A DNA stretch of 64,000 bases from Rhyacophila brunnea (GCA_022495005.1 JAGYXB010001103.1:558001-622000), one strand, 5' to 3'; shown: positions 27,601 through 35,368, numbered from the stretch's first letter. Notes: a model not told the origin generated them from the letters alone. Program-made: numbers and translations.

Positions 27601-29199
27601 ATGTGCAGGAGCTGTGGTTTCAACAAGACGGCGCAACATGTCACACAGCTCGTGCCACAATTGATTTATTGAAGGAAACGTTTGGTAACCGCATAGTTTC
27701 ACGTTTCGGACCCGTGAATTGGCCTCCAAGATCGTGCGATTTAACGCCGCTTGACTATTTTCTGTGGGGATATGTGAAGTCGCTAGTCTACGCCGATAAG
27801 CCCGAAACGATTGACCACTTGGAGGACAACATTCGCCGCGTTATTGCCGATATACGGCCACAAATGTTGGAAAAAGTCATCGAAAATTGGACCTCCAGAT
27901 TAGACTACGTCCGAGCCAGCCGTGGCGGTCATATGCCAGAAGTCATATTTAAATTATAATGCCAGAAGAGCATCTTTCGAATAAAGTAAATTTCATGTCA
28001 ATATAAAAAGTCATCTTTATATTATTCCATTTCAAAGTTCTATACCTCTAAAAAAAACATCCTTCATATCATTAAATTTATTTATTAAGTCTCTGTGCCT
28101 TTCTCTCCCATGGCACTCCTTATTAAATTACATATTTCAGTAAACTCAGTCAAATTGGGTATCTGCTCCTGAGATATTACCAGGCGTAAACAACTGCCCC
28201 CGGTGCGACATCCACGGTGGCCTCGCGGCTTAAGCGTTGGACTATCACGCCGTGGGTCTCAGGTTCGAATCCTGGGTCTGGCAAGTACACATATTACTTT
28301 TCAATTTGTGTGTGAGTCAAGGTAAGGACCTAATAGTTTGAGCAAGTGGCTGACATCCATTTCTCGTTTCCCTTTTCAGGACAAAAAATTCACAACGTTC
28401 ACCCTGGAAATCTACCTTCTTTAAGCGAATAAACAAAAACAACAATAAAATTTGCTTTGATAAAGATGGAAAATATGGAATATGAATTAAAATATATAAA
28501 AATTTATAGCACTTGCACTATTGTTAACTACACGTCAGAAAATTCAGAACTAATCTAAAATAGATTTTATATATGTTGCCTATTTATAGGAACGTATTGT
28601 AAACAAGCCATAACATGCACATATTCCTGCCGACATGCTCACTTTACTGTAATTGTTTATTGACCTATCGGCAGATATTAACGCATATCAGTATAATTTG
28701 CATCTTGTGTGTTTAATTATTGGAAAATATAGTAACCACTACAAATTAAACTGTATGTTACACAACACATGAAACAGTTTTTAAAATTATTTTTCTGTTT
28801 TATTTTTTTTCCAACGCCTATCACCGCTTTGGGAAACACTGGACTGTATACTGTAAAAATGGTATTTCAGTAATTGGGTCATATTTATTTGCTGATGACA
28901 CATACAAAAGATTAAATTAATAATGAGATAATAATGATTGTTTTACCTCCATATGGTAATCCTTCAAAATGCTTGTACACATCAATACAAAACTCGTGGA
29001 ACGATGTTCGAAGGAAAACCCTGTGAAGTATGTTTCCGAAAATAAACGTGGGCTTCATGTAAGGCACCCCCATCTCTCTAAAATGTCCAAACGTACTGGT
29101 GTAGTGATGGTATATCAGGACACCCAGCAGTATACATGCAACCATCGTCCAGTTTTGCAGAAGCGCCTGCCATACATAGCCCAGACTTAGAAAATCCAT
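657..29199 (-). CDS. Cytochrome P450, CYP6-like (clan 3), nine exons
   Basis: Membrane-bound haem monooxygenase of the CYP6 type, a family known for xenobiotic and allelochemical oxidation at the ER; the substrate cannot be read. Exons in coding order: 28947-29199, 25622-25773, 16577-16703, 13422-13543, 9536-9717, 6176-6246, 3866-4087, 2211-2462, 657-826. All introns are GT-AG, phases agree, and the sum is 1551 nt (516 aa plus stop), normal for the family. Visible: an N-terminal membrane helix (about residues 16-32) followed by a proline hinge; helix C WKNVR (139-143); helix I AGFETS (319-324); helix K ETLR (377-380); PERF (433-436); haem loop [10 protein letters not shown] (452-461, Cys459 the axial ligand). 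I chose the Met at 29199 because [10 protein letters not shown] is a typical start; another in-frame Met lies 11 codons upstream (29232). Exon 5 is the least conserved but its phase and its junction to exon 6 fit. No inactivating change seen. Confidence 0.93.
1158..2000 (-). pseudogene. hAT transposase C-terminal remnant
   Basis: In P450 intron 8. The left edge starts CAGTGCTTCTCAAAC, a classic hAT terminus. On the minus strand 1300-1650 encodes the hAT dimerisation region of ZBED5/ZMYM6-like transposases: a stretch ending LAEFW, then stops, then [15 protein letters not shown] and [14 protein letters not shown]. At least three in-frame stops interrupt it, so it is dead. The right part (to about 2000) has GC-rich hAT-type subterminal sequence but no matching CACTG end, so the element is incomplete. 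Confidence 0.8.
3031..3100 (+). repeat. tRNA-Glu-like sequence (pseudo-tRNA or SINE head)
   Basis: Contains CATGGTGAAGTG (A-box region), an anticodon-like CTTTCAT loop (TTC) and a perfect T arm with CCGGG and CCCGG around TTCGATT. The acceptor and anticodon stems pair imperfectly, so a working tRNA is unlikely. It lies inside P450 intron 7. It may be the head of a tRNA-derived SINE, but I could not define a tail or target duplication. Confidence 0.45.
3180..3763. mobile_element. Tigger/pogo-like MITE, TA target duplication
   Basis: Starts CAGTCAAACTCGGTTATTAC and ends with the near reverse complement (GTAACCGAGTTCGACTG), flanked by TA on both sides (3178-3179, 3764-3765). A second copy is at 12678-13202, also TA-flanked. 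Assignment to pogo/Tigger rests on the CAGT...CTCG..TTAT terminus and the TA duplication; there is no transposase. It sits in P450 intron 7. Confidence 0.75.
4138..4254. mobile_element. Short MITE, ends TTCACA...TACGG
   Basis: About 117 bp with long imperfect terminal inverted repeats (left CGCTTCACATTAATACAG, right ending CGTATAGTGTGAAAGGAG). The second copy at 8711-8863 is inserted in a hAT element. No coding capacity. P450 intron 6, 51 bp from the exon 7 acceptor. Confidence 0.65.
4275..4531. mobile_element. TA-flanked MITE, ends TCGCACCGTGAGTG
   Basis: A 257-bp element with terminal inverted repeats of about 35 bp (starts TCGCACCGTGAGTGTAAAAC). It is flanked by TA on both sides. The second copy is at 15034-15286. 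TA duplication and size suggest a Tc1/mariner-mobilised MITE, but no partner is visible in the window. Confidence 0.75.
4640..5300. repeat. Dispersed repeat related to 33.4-33.9 kb
   Basis: Carries motifs such as GGTTTAGGCAGGG (5055, 5210) and GATATTTTATAGATAG that recur near 33640-33840 in the same order. Part of it (4801-4830, containing CAGTGGCGAAG) resembles a hAT terminus. No open coding remnant that I recognise. Confidence 0.5.
5426..5896 (+). repeat. Dispersed repeat, inverted copy at 42229-42645
   Basis: About 430 bp is similar, in opposite orientation, to 42229-42645. Shared landmarks are ACTTGACTTGACTAGC, TTGTACTTGATAGAAATACT and ACAACCACCGGACAAAC. Class unknown; no coding potential seen. 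Confidence 0.7.
5914..6164 (+). mobile_element. tRNA-derived SINE, full-length copy with poly-A
   Basis: tRNA-like head with A box (GTGGCCGCGCGGC...AGCGTTGG) and B box GGTTCGAATCC, then a body containing GGACCTAATAGGTTGAGCAA and GGATCGGACATGGTCG, ending in about 17 A. Other copies are at 28212-28366, 45008-45181, 45908-46149 (reverse) and 50074-50796 (interrupted). The poly-A ends 11-12 bp from P450 exon 6 (6176-6246), just beyond its splice donor. Confidence 0.88.
6247..7729. other. P450 intron 5 sequence without recognised feature
   Basis: About 1.5 kb between exon 6 and a LINE fragment. A short piece near 6360-6400 (GGAATTTGAATTTAAATTCT) matches the repeats at 4690 and 34510. Otherwise I see no exon, RNA or transposon end. 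The short open stretches near 7369-7684 look random. Confidence 0.5.
7730..8095 (+). pseudogene. LINE reverse-transcriptase C-terminal fragment
   Basis: Plus-strand translation gives [19 protein letters not shown], then [19 protein letters not shown] and [15 protein letters not shown]. This is the familiar C-terminal tail of arthropod endonuclease/reverse-transcriptase LINEs. A stop follows YRMGKD, and a frameshift separates the upstream ILFYGC part. It is a dead 5'-truncated fragment in P450 intron 5. Confidence 0.85.
8240..9208 (+). mobile_element. Deleted hAT (ZBED/GTF2IRD2-like), 8-bp TSD
   Basis: Starts CAGTGGTCGGCAAAC and ends with its complement GTTTGCCGACCACTG. Target duplications are tcctaggg (left) and tcttaggg (right), 7 of 8 matching. 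Inside, 8325-8510 encodes a BED-like finger ([19 protein letters not shown]) with frame breaks. A MITE (8711-8863) is inserted in it. Sister copy at 36859-38356. Confidence 0.87.
8711..8863. mobile_element. MITE nested inside the hAT element
   Basis: Same family as 4138-4254 (CGCTTCACATTAATACGG ... TGTGAAAGGAGGG). The sister hAT copy at 38022-38040 has the uninterrupted site (gagaagtcgtcttattgatg), so this insertion is younger than the hAT copy. Confidence 0.75.
9217..9450. mobile_element. hAT MITE, ends CA(A/T)...TTTCTTAAC
   Basis: The left end CAATGTTTCTTAACG and the right end GGTTAAGAAACTATG are inverted repeats, with GCGGACCAC subterminal motifs at both ends. It is 234 bp and non-coding. 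No 8-bp duplication is legible. It abuts the preceding hAT copy, and lies 85 bp from the P450 exon 5 donor. Confidence 0.7.
9868..12605 (-). mobile_element. piggyBac-like element, TTAA-flanked
   Basis: Flanked by TTAA at 9864-9867 and 12606-12609. Inverted termini share the pattern CC.G.....TGCCA...G (left CCTGTTCTCTGCCAAGAG, right reverse complement CCGGATAAGTGCCACCAG), with a second inverted GAGGGCC motif about 45 bp in. Length 2.74 kb, right for an autonomous piggyBac. The transposase (10187-11889) occupies the middle. It lies wholly in P450 intron 4, 147 bp from exon 5. Confidence 0.82.
10187..11889 (-). pseudogene. piggyBac transposase, single frameshift
   Basis: The N-terminal part (11889 to 10858, 343 codons) has an acidic start, then [11 protein letters not shown] (first catalytic Asp) and [10 protein letters not shown] (second Asp). 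The C-terminal part (to 10187) has [13 protein letters not shown] (third Asp region) and a cysteine-rich RING-like end ([12 protein letters not shown]...CKQC...CVEPC). The two frames are broken by one missing base near 10868, where the usual NxCGTVR motif is split and a stop follows at once. Everything else is open, so the copy is recently dead. Cut-and-paste DNA transposase at TTAA sites. Confidence 0.92.
12678..13202. mobile_element. Tigger/pogo-like MITE, second copy
   Basis: Starts CAGTCGAACTTGGTTATTCG, ends CTTTCGACTG, with TA on both flanks (12676-12677 and 13203-13204). Interior is clearly similar to 3180-3763 (e.g. GCGAGATCTCGGATGTAATG and GAATGCCATGCTT). It lies 68 bp beyond the piggyBac TTAA, inside P450 intron 4. 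Confidence 0.75.
13601..14893 (-). mobile_element. mariner element (DD34D), complete ends
   Basis: A 1293-bp element flanked by TA (13599-13600, 14894-14895). Terminal inverted repeats of about 28 bp start CGAGGGTGGGTCAATAA and differ at one base between ends, so the copy looks young. It encodes one transposase frame on the minus strand. Lies in P450 intron 3, 57 bp from the exon 4 acceptor. Confidence 0.95.
13666..14715 (-). pseudogene. mariner transposase, lost start and codon-5 stop
   Basis: Helix-turn-helix N-terminus ([20 protein letters not shown]), then WVPRLLT linker, [11 protein letters not shown] (Asp 1), HQDNARVHT (Asp 2) and [13 protein letters not shown] (Asp 3), with exactly 34 residues between Asp 2 and Asp 3. 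The frame is open from just after 14701 to the stop at 13666. At the expected start (14713-14715) the codon reads AAG, and the fifth codon is TAA (14701-14703). The family normally begins MEK followed by FRAV, so both changes look like single substitutions. The next in-frame Met is far inside, so no active protein is expected. Confidence 0.93.
15034..15286. mobile_element. TA-flanked MITE, second copy
   Basis: Starts TCGCACCGTGAGTGTAATAC and ends with its near complement, TA on both sides (15032-15033, 15287-15288). Over 80 percent similar by eye to 4275-4531. P450 intron 3. Confidence 0.78.
15593..16201 (+). mobile_element. Non-autonomous hAT, CAGTGACGTCCC family
   Basis: Starts CAGTGACGTCCCGTGGGGG and ends CTAGGGACGTCACTG. 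Target duplications gatagagt and gatagaat (7 of 8). The interior has TTTACTTCCGTTG and GGGGCGGCA blocks common to the family and no transposase. Other copies: 30934, 35009, 46774, 62754, 63435. P450 intron 3, 375 bp from exon 3. Confidence 0.88.
16704..19214. other. P450 intron 2, proximal part, no recognised feature
   Basis: Very AT-rich (especially 17580-19000). No confident exon, transposon end or RNA gene. A short reading frame after a TTTTTGCAG at 18610-18618 is discussed under rejected items. Confidence 0.5.
19215..19590 (-). pseudogene. LINE reverse-transcriptase tail, broken
   Basis: Minus-strand frames give, in order, [18 protein letters not shown], then [18 protein letters not shown], then [16 protein letters not shown] and RRPGW...[14 protein letters not shown]. 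Together these read as the C-terminal tail of an endonuclease/reverse-transcriptase LINE, split by at least two frameshifts. It lies in P450 intron 2 in the same direction as the gene. Confidence 0.7.
19591..20810. other. AT-rich intron 2 sequence, nothing recognised
   Basis: Low-complexity AT-rich sequence between the LINE tail and the stretch at 20811. A local duplication, GTCTAGTTAGACATCTAGTTAG (read as two GTCTAGTTAGA units), occurs at 19994-20014. Nothing else stands out. Confidence 0.45.
20811..20961 (+). other. Weak exon candidate on the opposite strand
   Basis: After an AG at 20809-20810 the plus strand is open for 50 codons (reads [14 protein letters not shown], then [21 protein letters not shown]) and is followed by a good donor, GTAAGTA, at 20962. 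The composition is more protein-like than its surroundings. I recognise no family, the acceptor is poor (purine-rich), and it may be part of a decayed transposon near the Mutator-like pseudogene. Confidence 0.25.
21127..23955 (-). pseudogene. Mutator-like transposase with YqaJ nuclease domain
   Basis: A decayed MULE gene with an intron. Exon 1 (23867-23955) starts [18 protein letters not shown], a basic possible NLS. Donor at 23866 joins an acceptor before 23555 in phase (giving [13 protein letters not shown]). Next comes a frame to about 23204, a frameshift, then 22014-23204 with the Mutator-like DDE core ([49 protein letters not shown]). A second frameshift near 22020 leads into a C-terminal YqaJ-type exonuclease fold ([40 protein letters not shown]). 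The linked DDE and PD-(D/E)XK domains are known in arthropod MULEs. Terminal repeats were not found. In P450 intron 2. Confidence 0.85.
23956..25621. other. AT-rich intron 2 remainder, nothing recognised
   Basis: Between the MULE pseudogene and P450 exon 2. One end of the MULE must lie here but I cannot locate a terminal inverted repeat or a 9-bp duplication. No other feature seen. Confidence 0.45.
26123..26840. mobile_element. hAT element with CCCGGGATCCC subterminal repeats
   Basis: Starts TAGGGACTCCAATCCCG and ends GGATTGGATTCCCTA. It is flanked by a perfect 8-bp duplication, atcttgac (26115-26122 and 26841-26848). Both ends are packed with the palindrome CCCGGGATCCCGGG. The 718-bp body is AT-rich and non-coding. 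P450 intron 1. Confidence 0.9.
27040..27126 (+). repeat. LINE 3' end fragment, split by the DD41D element
   Basis: 27040-27110 matches 50328-50400 (AAAATTGCGG.GTCTTA, GTGAAGATCTCTTCACAT), which lies just after an R1/jockey-like LINE coding end. The related downstream part resumes at 28085-28170 (CTCTCCC, AAACTCAGTCA, GGGTATC.TCTCCT). So the DD41D element at 27139 inserted into this LINE remnant. Confidence 0.65.
27139..28062 (+). mobile_element. DD41D (rosa-like) Tc1/mariner element, deleted
   Basis: Terminal inverted repeats GTTTTTTTTAGAGGTATAG at 27141 and its complement ending about 28058. The TSD is not clear. The element is about 0.92 kb, short for its class, because of an internal deletion in the transposase gene. 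P450 intron 1. Confidence 0.82.
27247..27959 (+). pseudogene. DD41D transposase, N-terminal deletion
   Basis: Begins [17 protein letters not shown] (27247), which is then joined directly and out of frame to the catalytic half. This starts at about 27315 and is open from 27339 to 27959. Catalytic signature: [23 protein letters not shown] and [10 protein letters not shown], with 41 residues between the second and third Asp. The helix-turn-helix region is almost wholly missing, so it should not bind its ends. The catalytic half is intact. Confidence 0.9.
28212..28366 (+). mobile_element. tRNA-derived SINE, 3'-truncated
   Basis: Same family as 5914-6164: head with GGTTCGAATCCTGGGTCTGG and body to TGACATCCATTTCTCG, then unrelated sequence; the tail and poly-A are absent. 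It directly follows a LINE 3' remnant. P450 intron 1. Confidence 0.83.
28367..28946. other. P450 intron 1, exon 1-proximal part
   Basis: AT-rich. A hAT-like end, CGCTTTGGGAAACACTG, occurs near 28828-28844 without a visible partner. Nothing else recognised. Confidence 0.45.
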
Positions 29200-30933
29200 C
29201 TTCAGTCTTTTTTCTAGAAAAATAGATAACAAAATGTATCAGTTTGCATCGATACACCGGGATCAAAGATGTTAAAGAAACCTTCTTCTATAGAGATGGA
29301 GCCTAAATGTATAAAATTGAATGTACATTCAAATCATCAAACTTCAATATTGGGACCATACCTAAAATAAAATTTGAGATAAATAAAAAGGATTTCAGGT
29401 AATACACATTTATATTTTTATAAAAATCGATGTTTTTTAAATTAAATATAAAAAATATTAAAACAATGAATTAGACAAAAATCTAAACATTAAAAAATTG
29501 AAAACTAATAAACTAAATTTTAATAATAAATAATAATAATAAATAAAATATAATGTAATAATAAGATGGGACCCTGCAACGAATTCACATTTTTTTTACA
29601 TTGTTTACATTTTGAGCCCTGCATACAAAACTTCCATCCTCTTTGATGTCTTAGTACCTATTTGTACGTAACCAAAGAGATTAGACTGTTTATCATAAAT
29701 TGTAGACGTTTATCATAAATTGGTTGTAAGCTTATGTTGATAAAAAAAAATACTCAGTGGGGCGTTTTTATGTCCGAGTATGGCCCATTTGCAACAACGT
29801 GTACCTAATTTCAGAGAAATAGAACTTTCTCTCACAAAACAAGTACACACTGACATTTGTGTGCTACCTCTGGGGAGGAGTCCAATCAAGTCCAATCTCT
29901 TTGTACGTAACCCTATTCCAGATTCATATTAATGATTTATTTAAGCCTTGTATTAAATTAAAGCGAATGTATTCTTCGACATTATTATTATTACCTACCT
30001 ATATCAGATTATTACAAACCGCACTGCTGCACTATTTTTTATAACGAAAAATTAAATTTGTAACATGCGTGTCCATAGTATGCTATTTCGGAATTGACCA
30101 CAGAATGACAGCTACAAAATGTAAACAAAGATTCTATTTTTAAAGTCCAAATTTTTGATTTGCGCAAATGATAAAACATCCAATATACAATGAAATCGCT
30201 AATAACATTTAAAAACAGTCAATGCAATATCAATTAACCATTCTTCCAAATGTACGTGTAAATAATATAGATGCGATAATTTTACGAAATCATAAACCTA
30301 ACACGTCATAATAAATTTTGTAAACAATTAAATTAAAAATAGTAGGTAATTGCGTAAAGGTGTAGGTACTCACATTTTTAGATGGAACTATAGCGTATAC
30401 ACTGCAAATTGAGATTCAAAAACAATACTGACACTGTGACACTATTGGTAAATTGATTCAAAAAGTTGAGCATAAAAAATATGGTCTGAATTAATGCGCA
30501 CGTTCCACTCTTCCACAAGGTAGGTAGGTAACCTATCTAGCTACTAGCTAGTTAGTAATCGAGATGAGAAAACATTACACATGTGAAGTATTATTGCTCA
30601 CTATTTAAATTAAACTATAATATAACATAGATAGAAGAACTTATAAAGATATCATGGTATCTTGTGTGCATTGAAAAGACTATAATCCTCTCGTCCATCG
30701 GAGGATGTTTCTTTTAGATTTTAGAAATATAAATTGCCGAATCATTTGCAGTTGTTGTTAAACTTCACACAGATAGATAAAATAATAACGAATAACGATG
30801 CTGCTGCGTACAGCACACGCCTCGAACCGTTTATGTTTATGTAATAATCAAATCAAACAGAGGCGAACTCAAAATATCCACACCTATAATTTACTTTTTA
30901 TATAAATATTTTTGTAGTACACCTAGGTATATC
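29200..30933. other. Upstream region of the P450 gene
   Basis: Should hold the P450 promoter (read on the minus strand), but I cannot mark a convincing TATA box or start. 29264-29312 is about 85 percent similar to 15490-15537 in intron 3 (shared GATGTTA/GAA...CCTT, TATAGA.ATGGAGCCT). 29380-29560 is nearly pure A/T. No coding feature. Confidence 0.4.
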
Positions 30934-31271
30934 CAGTGACGTCCCGTGGGGGTAGGCAGGTCGTGCGTCGCTTAGGGACGGCGAATGAAAATAACGAATG
31001 CGATAATAACAACTTTTAAAATCAATGGCGGTTTTTTTATGACGCATACGATGCCGTTGCTTCGTTAGAAAGTAACTATATCTTGTTTTTAATAAAATTA
31101 TAAGGGGGCCTCCAAACTTGTAAGCACCTCAAACCTCTACTTACCTAAAACCACTGCTGTTCGAAAGTAGGTTTCGTAGAAATGCGTCTGTCATTGTATT
31201 CAAAAAATTTGTTGCGTTTATCCGTTTGGACAGAAACATGAAGGTCGGCATTTTGCCTTGAGATGTCACTG
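30934..31271 (+). mobile_element. hAT, CAGTGACGTCCC family, short copy
   Basis: Starts CAGTGACGTCCCGTGGGGG and ends GAGATGTCACTG. The interior is reduced and partly different from 15593-16201. Flanking octamers match poorly, so the TSD has decayed. Confidence 0.7.
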
Positions 31272-33407
31272 GCTATAATTATTATAACTTTGTATCGATA
31301 ATAACGAGAAGTCTAATTCTAAAAAGATGCTGAAGAAAGAGCAGGCCAAAAATTTGCTGAGTAGGTGGAGCTATCAACGACTGCCGTATGCTTGGGTAGG
31401 TTCCTTTCTAATTATTGAATAGCGACCGGTAGGAAAAGTTGCCAAAGGAAACCAGGGCCTATTTAGAGGTGTTGCGCTTCTAATTATGACTATTTATCCC
31501 ACAGCTACAGGGGGCGTCCTCAAAAAGACAGACAGATGACTCAAAAGCCTCTGCTGATTAAAACCAATTTGTCACTGTTTAAGTAGATTCTTATAACCAA
31601 CGAACACAGAACATATTAATAAATATAATTCCGATAGGCTATATCCAAATACAGTGCATTTTGATGCAAGGTTTTGAATGTATGAGTGTCCTACGAAAAT
31701 TAACCACCCATTATAGACGTGCGATAGTTGCACCCTTCAATACACCAATATTAAATGAGCACCAGTGCATAAACCGAGAGCAGTTGTCAGTATTCGACGT
31801 ATGACGTATTCTTGACAAAGTTTATCACGTATTCTTCTACAGTCGAGATCGGTTGCCTGCTTATCCACACCCGTTAGGTAGGATTTGAGTTCCGTGCCAA
31901 CGAGCCTTCGTAAAACGCATGGAAAATTTGTTTGGTCATTAGATCGAATATCATAGATAGACTGATAGAGCATGTCTATCTCTTACGCAAGCCAGGAGGC
32001 TTCAACGGCTGCTCTATATTAATTTATTGTACTGCATACTTATTAGCTATTTTTACCACGTGGTCTCAAAATATGTATGGATACTATACGTGGCTTTATC
32101 TAACTGACTTATTATAAGCTTTAGATACAGAACTCGAAATGGTCGGACCCACACCGGAGCGCAGTTCCGGTTCGTGAAATAACGCTCCATTTCGTGGAAA
32201 GAAGTAAATATAGCGTTCTGGTTCGTAAATTGTTATAAAGCAACTAAATTCACAAACTTTTTCTATTAATTTATTTTTGTATAATATACAAAAAAATAGA
32301 TAAGTAAATATGTTAATACTTACGAAATAAATCCGAGCGCAATAAAATTTTCAATTTTTAGCACTGCTTAGATACCTACCTAGGTACTTACTGTAACTAG
32401 AGTGTGTAAATACTAGGAAAATGTGACGTTATTTAGACAGAGTCGTAAAAGATTTAGTAACGAAATGTGACGATGGAGGATTCTCCAAATACCCAACATC
32501 GCGTGGTGTCGTAGATGGAGGACCCCTTAAGCCACCACTGAACTATGACAGTATTAAAACACAAAAACAAAAAAAAAATATCCGTAAGTATATCTAGATT
32601 CTAGAACATTATTGAATTATTCATAGATATACTGAATTATTACTTGTCACTTTGCACAAGCTTGGCAGTTTCACATTCACTGATGTTAGCAACTGGTTTT
32701 CATGAGAGCAAATAGCCAGCCGCTGGTGACGTCGAATTGCTGACACTAACTAATAAGTAGCCTGTAGTTAGTTACTTCCAACAATCCGGCTGTTTTTGTT
32801 TCCAAGTTTGCATTTCAGTGACCTCGACAATAACAAAAACAACGAAATTAGTAATAATCGGACAAAACACAACGCGCTGTGTTCTAGCTGTAACTATGTC
32901 AAAAAAATATTAAACACTAATACCTTCGGCAAGTTGACCAGGGCCTGATTAAGACGTTTATATATTTGCTGACAATAACTATTGTAATGCTTTTAGCCAA
33001 TAGGTAAAAAGTAGCACTCGAAATAGAAAATTTTACAAACCGGAGCGCTCGATAATTTTACGAAAATATTTACATTATTAATATTTATATACCTATTTAT
33101 ATAAATACGTAGAGACAGCGATAATTTTGGGATTATGAACCGCGGCATTTCGAGCCATGGTAAAAAGTCAATTATCATTTCGCTCTTAGGCTGCGCGCAC
33201 ACGGCAAAGCGACTGCGCGCAGACGGCAAAGCGAAGTTTCGGATTCATCCGCCAAACGACGTTTGCGTTTTGTTTCCGGGCTGATTGCATTTCAAATGCG
33301 TCAATATTTCGACGATGCTGTCCAAGAGAAAACACGGTTTTCAAGGGGATTCATAAACGCCTTTTTTGAAACTGCACCCTGCTGCGAGAGTATTTATCTT
33401 TCATTAC
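31272..33407. other. Intergenic sequence with a hAT-type fragment
   Basis: No gene recognised. 32128-32250 (ACTCGAAATGG, ACCGGAGCGCAG, TCCGGTTCGTGAAA) belongs to the CAGCGCTCGAAAT hAT-type family, and a related scrap is at 33015-33060. A tandem GCGCGCA.ACGGCAAAGCGA doublet occurs at 33191-33230. Confidence 0.45.
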
Positions 33408-34356
33408 AGTGGCGTACAAGGGTAAATAAATCAATATAAAATCAGTACATAATATTGCATTATACCTACATTTATTTTCCCACTATTGCTTCTTTTGGAG
33501 CTGGACTGTTTTATATCGAAAGCGTTTTGAAAATTACCTATTGTTGAGCCTATTATATACCATCATCATCAATACTATCGACCGAAAGCCATAATATATA
33601 ATAGTAAAAAAAATACGAAATCTAACATAAATTTGGATATTTTATAGATAGGATAATACAATTTATCTATTACAGTTTGGTTTAGGCATAGCTTGATGAA
33701 TTAAAAAAATGAACTTACAATATGTGTAATACGTATTTTTAATCTAAAGTTAAAAAAATAAGTAAGAATGAAAAAATGTGTACAATTTTGTCATATCGCC
33801 TAAAATATACCAATACTATTATGGTTTGGTAAGACAGGGCTTAATTGATTTTTAAAATCCAACCAATACCATCTGTAAATTGTAGTCGTATTTCAATAAA
33901 AACATATACATTTGACTGAAAAAGGTTAATGTGCACTATTTATGGCGGACCTTAAGGCCATGCATTAGTTGAGGCACGGTCTAAAAAGATCGTTGCTAGG
34001 CGATGTGCGGATTGCGGGTCGCGGGTGAAAATGACGCCTGTCAAACGAAATATTATTTCTCATATAAATCCAACATACGTCCATTTTATGTTCTGTTTAT
34101 TATTCTATTAGTATCAATAATAATATATTCATTGACATGTTTGCTTTTTAAAGTAAATGGGTAAAGTTTTTAGTCATCTTTACACGATTTTAGAATTAAT
34201 TGGCCCGTCGCCATCACCCAGCAAAGTGACGTGCGTCCGACTCCACGTTCTCTCAAGGAATGCGAAGCAAGTACAAATTTTCGTCGCGCGTACAGTTGAA
34301 CATTATTTGGCGTTTCACTGATGCGTCACCTTAACAGCTTACATGCACCCTTCGCC
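33408..34356. mobile_element. Possible hAT composite enclosing a TTAA MITE
   Basis: Begins CAGTGGCGTACAAGGGT and ends ACCCTTCGCCACTG, short imperfect inverted repeats of hAT type, with no matching octamers outside. Includes 33463-33565, repeated directly at 34362-34465 just outside the right end (TTTTCCCACTATTGCTTC, ATCGAAAGCGTTTTGAAAAT). The TTAA MITE 33956-34330 is nested within. Confidence 0.45.
33956..34330 (+). mobile_element. TTAA-flanked MITE (piggyBac-type)
   Basis: TTAA at 33952-33955 and 34331-34334. Left end GGCCATGCATTAGTTGAGGC, right end CACTGATGCGTCACC: an inverted repeat of about 17 bp. Interior landmarks are GGATTGCGGGTCGCGGG and GTAAATGGGTAA.GTTTT. Copies at 35804, 39493 and 48286. 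It does not share termini with the piggyBac at 9868-12605. Confidence 0.83.
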
Positions 34357-35008
34357 ACTGGTACCTACATTTATTTTCCCACTATTGCTTCTTTTGGAAC
34401 TGGACTATTTTATATCGAAAGCGTTTTGAAAATTACCTATTATTGAGCCTTGTATGTATCATCATAAACTTTGTCTGATTAATACTATCAACCGAGGGTA
34501 CTTGATGGAGTTTGAATTTAAATTCTATATAATTTAAGTTTCGTACTATTCTACTTGAGTATTTTTTTGCGATCAGGCTTTTGCCTTTCAGCATTTTGCG
34601 CACCTATATTCACAGGGTGGAGGTTATATTAAAATACCAACTTCTCATGAGGAATGATTATTAGCTATTTTAACACCACCATGGATGCATAAACAAACGC
34701 ATGAATATTTATTATGTATGAATATGTATCTACACTCTACAGTTTGCATACCTACATATTTAATTGGTGTATCATAACTAGTTAACCTTCTTCTGTAACA
34801 GTCGTAATGATTATGTCTCCATACATAATAGTGATAAATATTATTCTCTGGTAATAAATAATCGACGAGTGTATATACTACTATACTGGCCTATCACATC
34901 GTTTCTTCTCGCTCGGCATCACTCTAACTAGGTACGTCATATTTTCTGTCAAAACTATCGAAATTCACACTTTTGTGGTATATTTAGTTACATTTAAAGA
35001 CCCCTGAA
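34357..35008. repeat. Direct repeat piece and unassigned sequence
   Basis: 34362-34465 repeats 33463-33565 at about 93 percent by eye. 34900-34975 resembles 16370-16440 (ACTCTAA.TA, ACGTCATATTTTCT). Otherwise nothing recognised. Confidence 0.5.
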
Positions 35009-35368
35009 CAGTTACATCCCGTGGGGGTAGGCAGATTGAGCGTCGCTTGGGGGCGGCAGTTACTCGAAGGGCGGCAAATCGAGGAAAATCATTTGGAATA
35101 TATAGAAATAGCTACAAAAACTTCATAATGACGAAAATATCTTTCCATTAAAAAAATCAGCTCAATGGTTTTGTCGGGTTTGCAATACCTAGTTTACTTC
35201 CGTTGCCCTTCGACGTCTTTATTTGTCTGATATTTTGTTAGTAATATATCCATACAACACATTTCTTAGATATTGGACTCATGAAAGGATGATAAAAATA
35301 ATATATAAAAAAATGTGGCGGCATTTTGGCGCTGCTTAGGGGCGGCATTGTATCTAGGGACGTCACTG
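35009..35368 (+). mobile_element. hAT, CAGTGACGTCCC family
   Basis: Starts CAGTTACATCCCGTGGGGG, ends CTAGGGACGTCACTG. Flanking octamers cccctgaa and ctcctgaa match at 7 of 8. Internally deleted to 360 bp. Confidence 0.85.

Noticed and set aside
31737..31973. Open frame of 78 codons on the minus strand as a gene
   Set aside because: No recognisable motif, no splice or promoter context, and of a length expected by chance in 64 kb.
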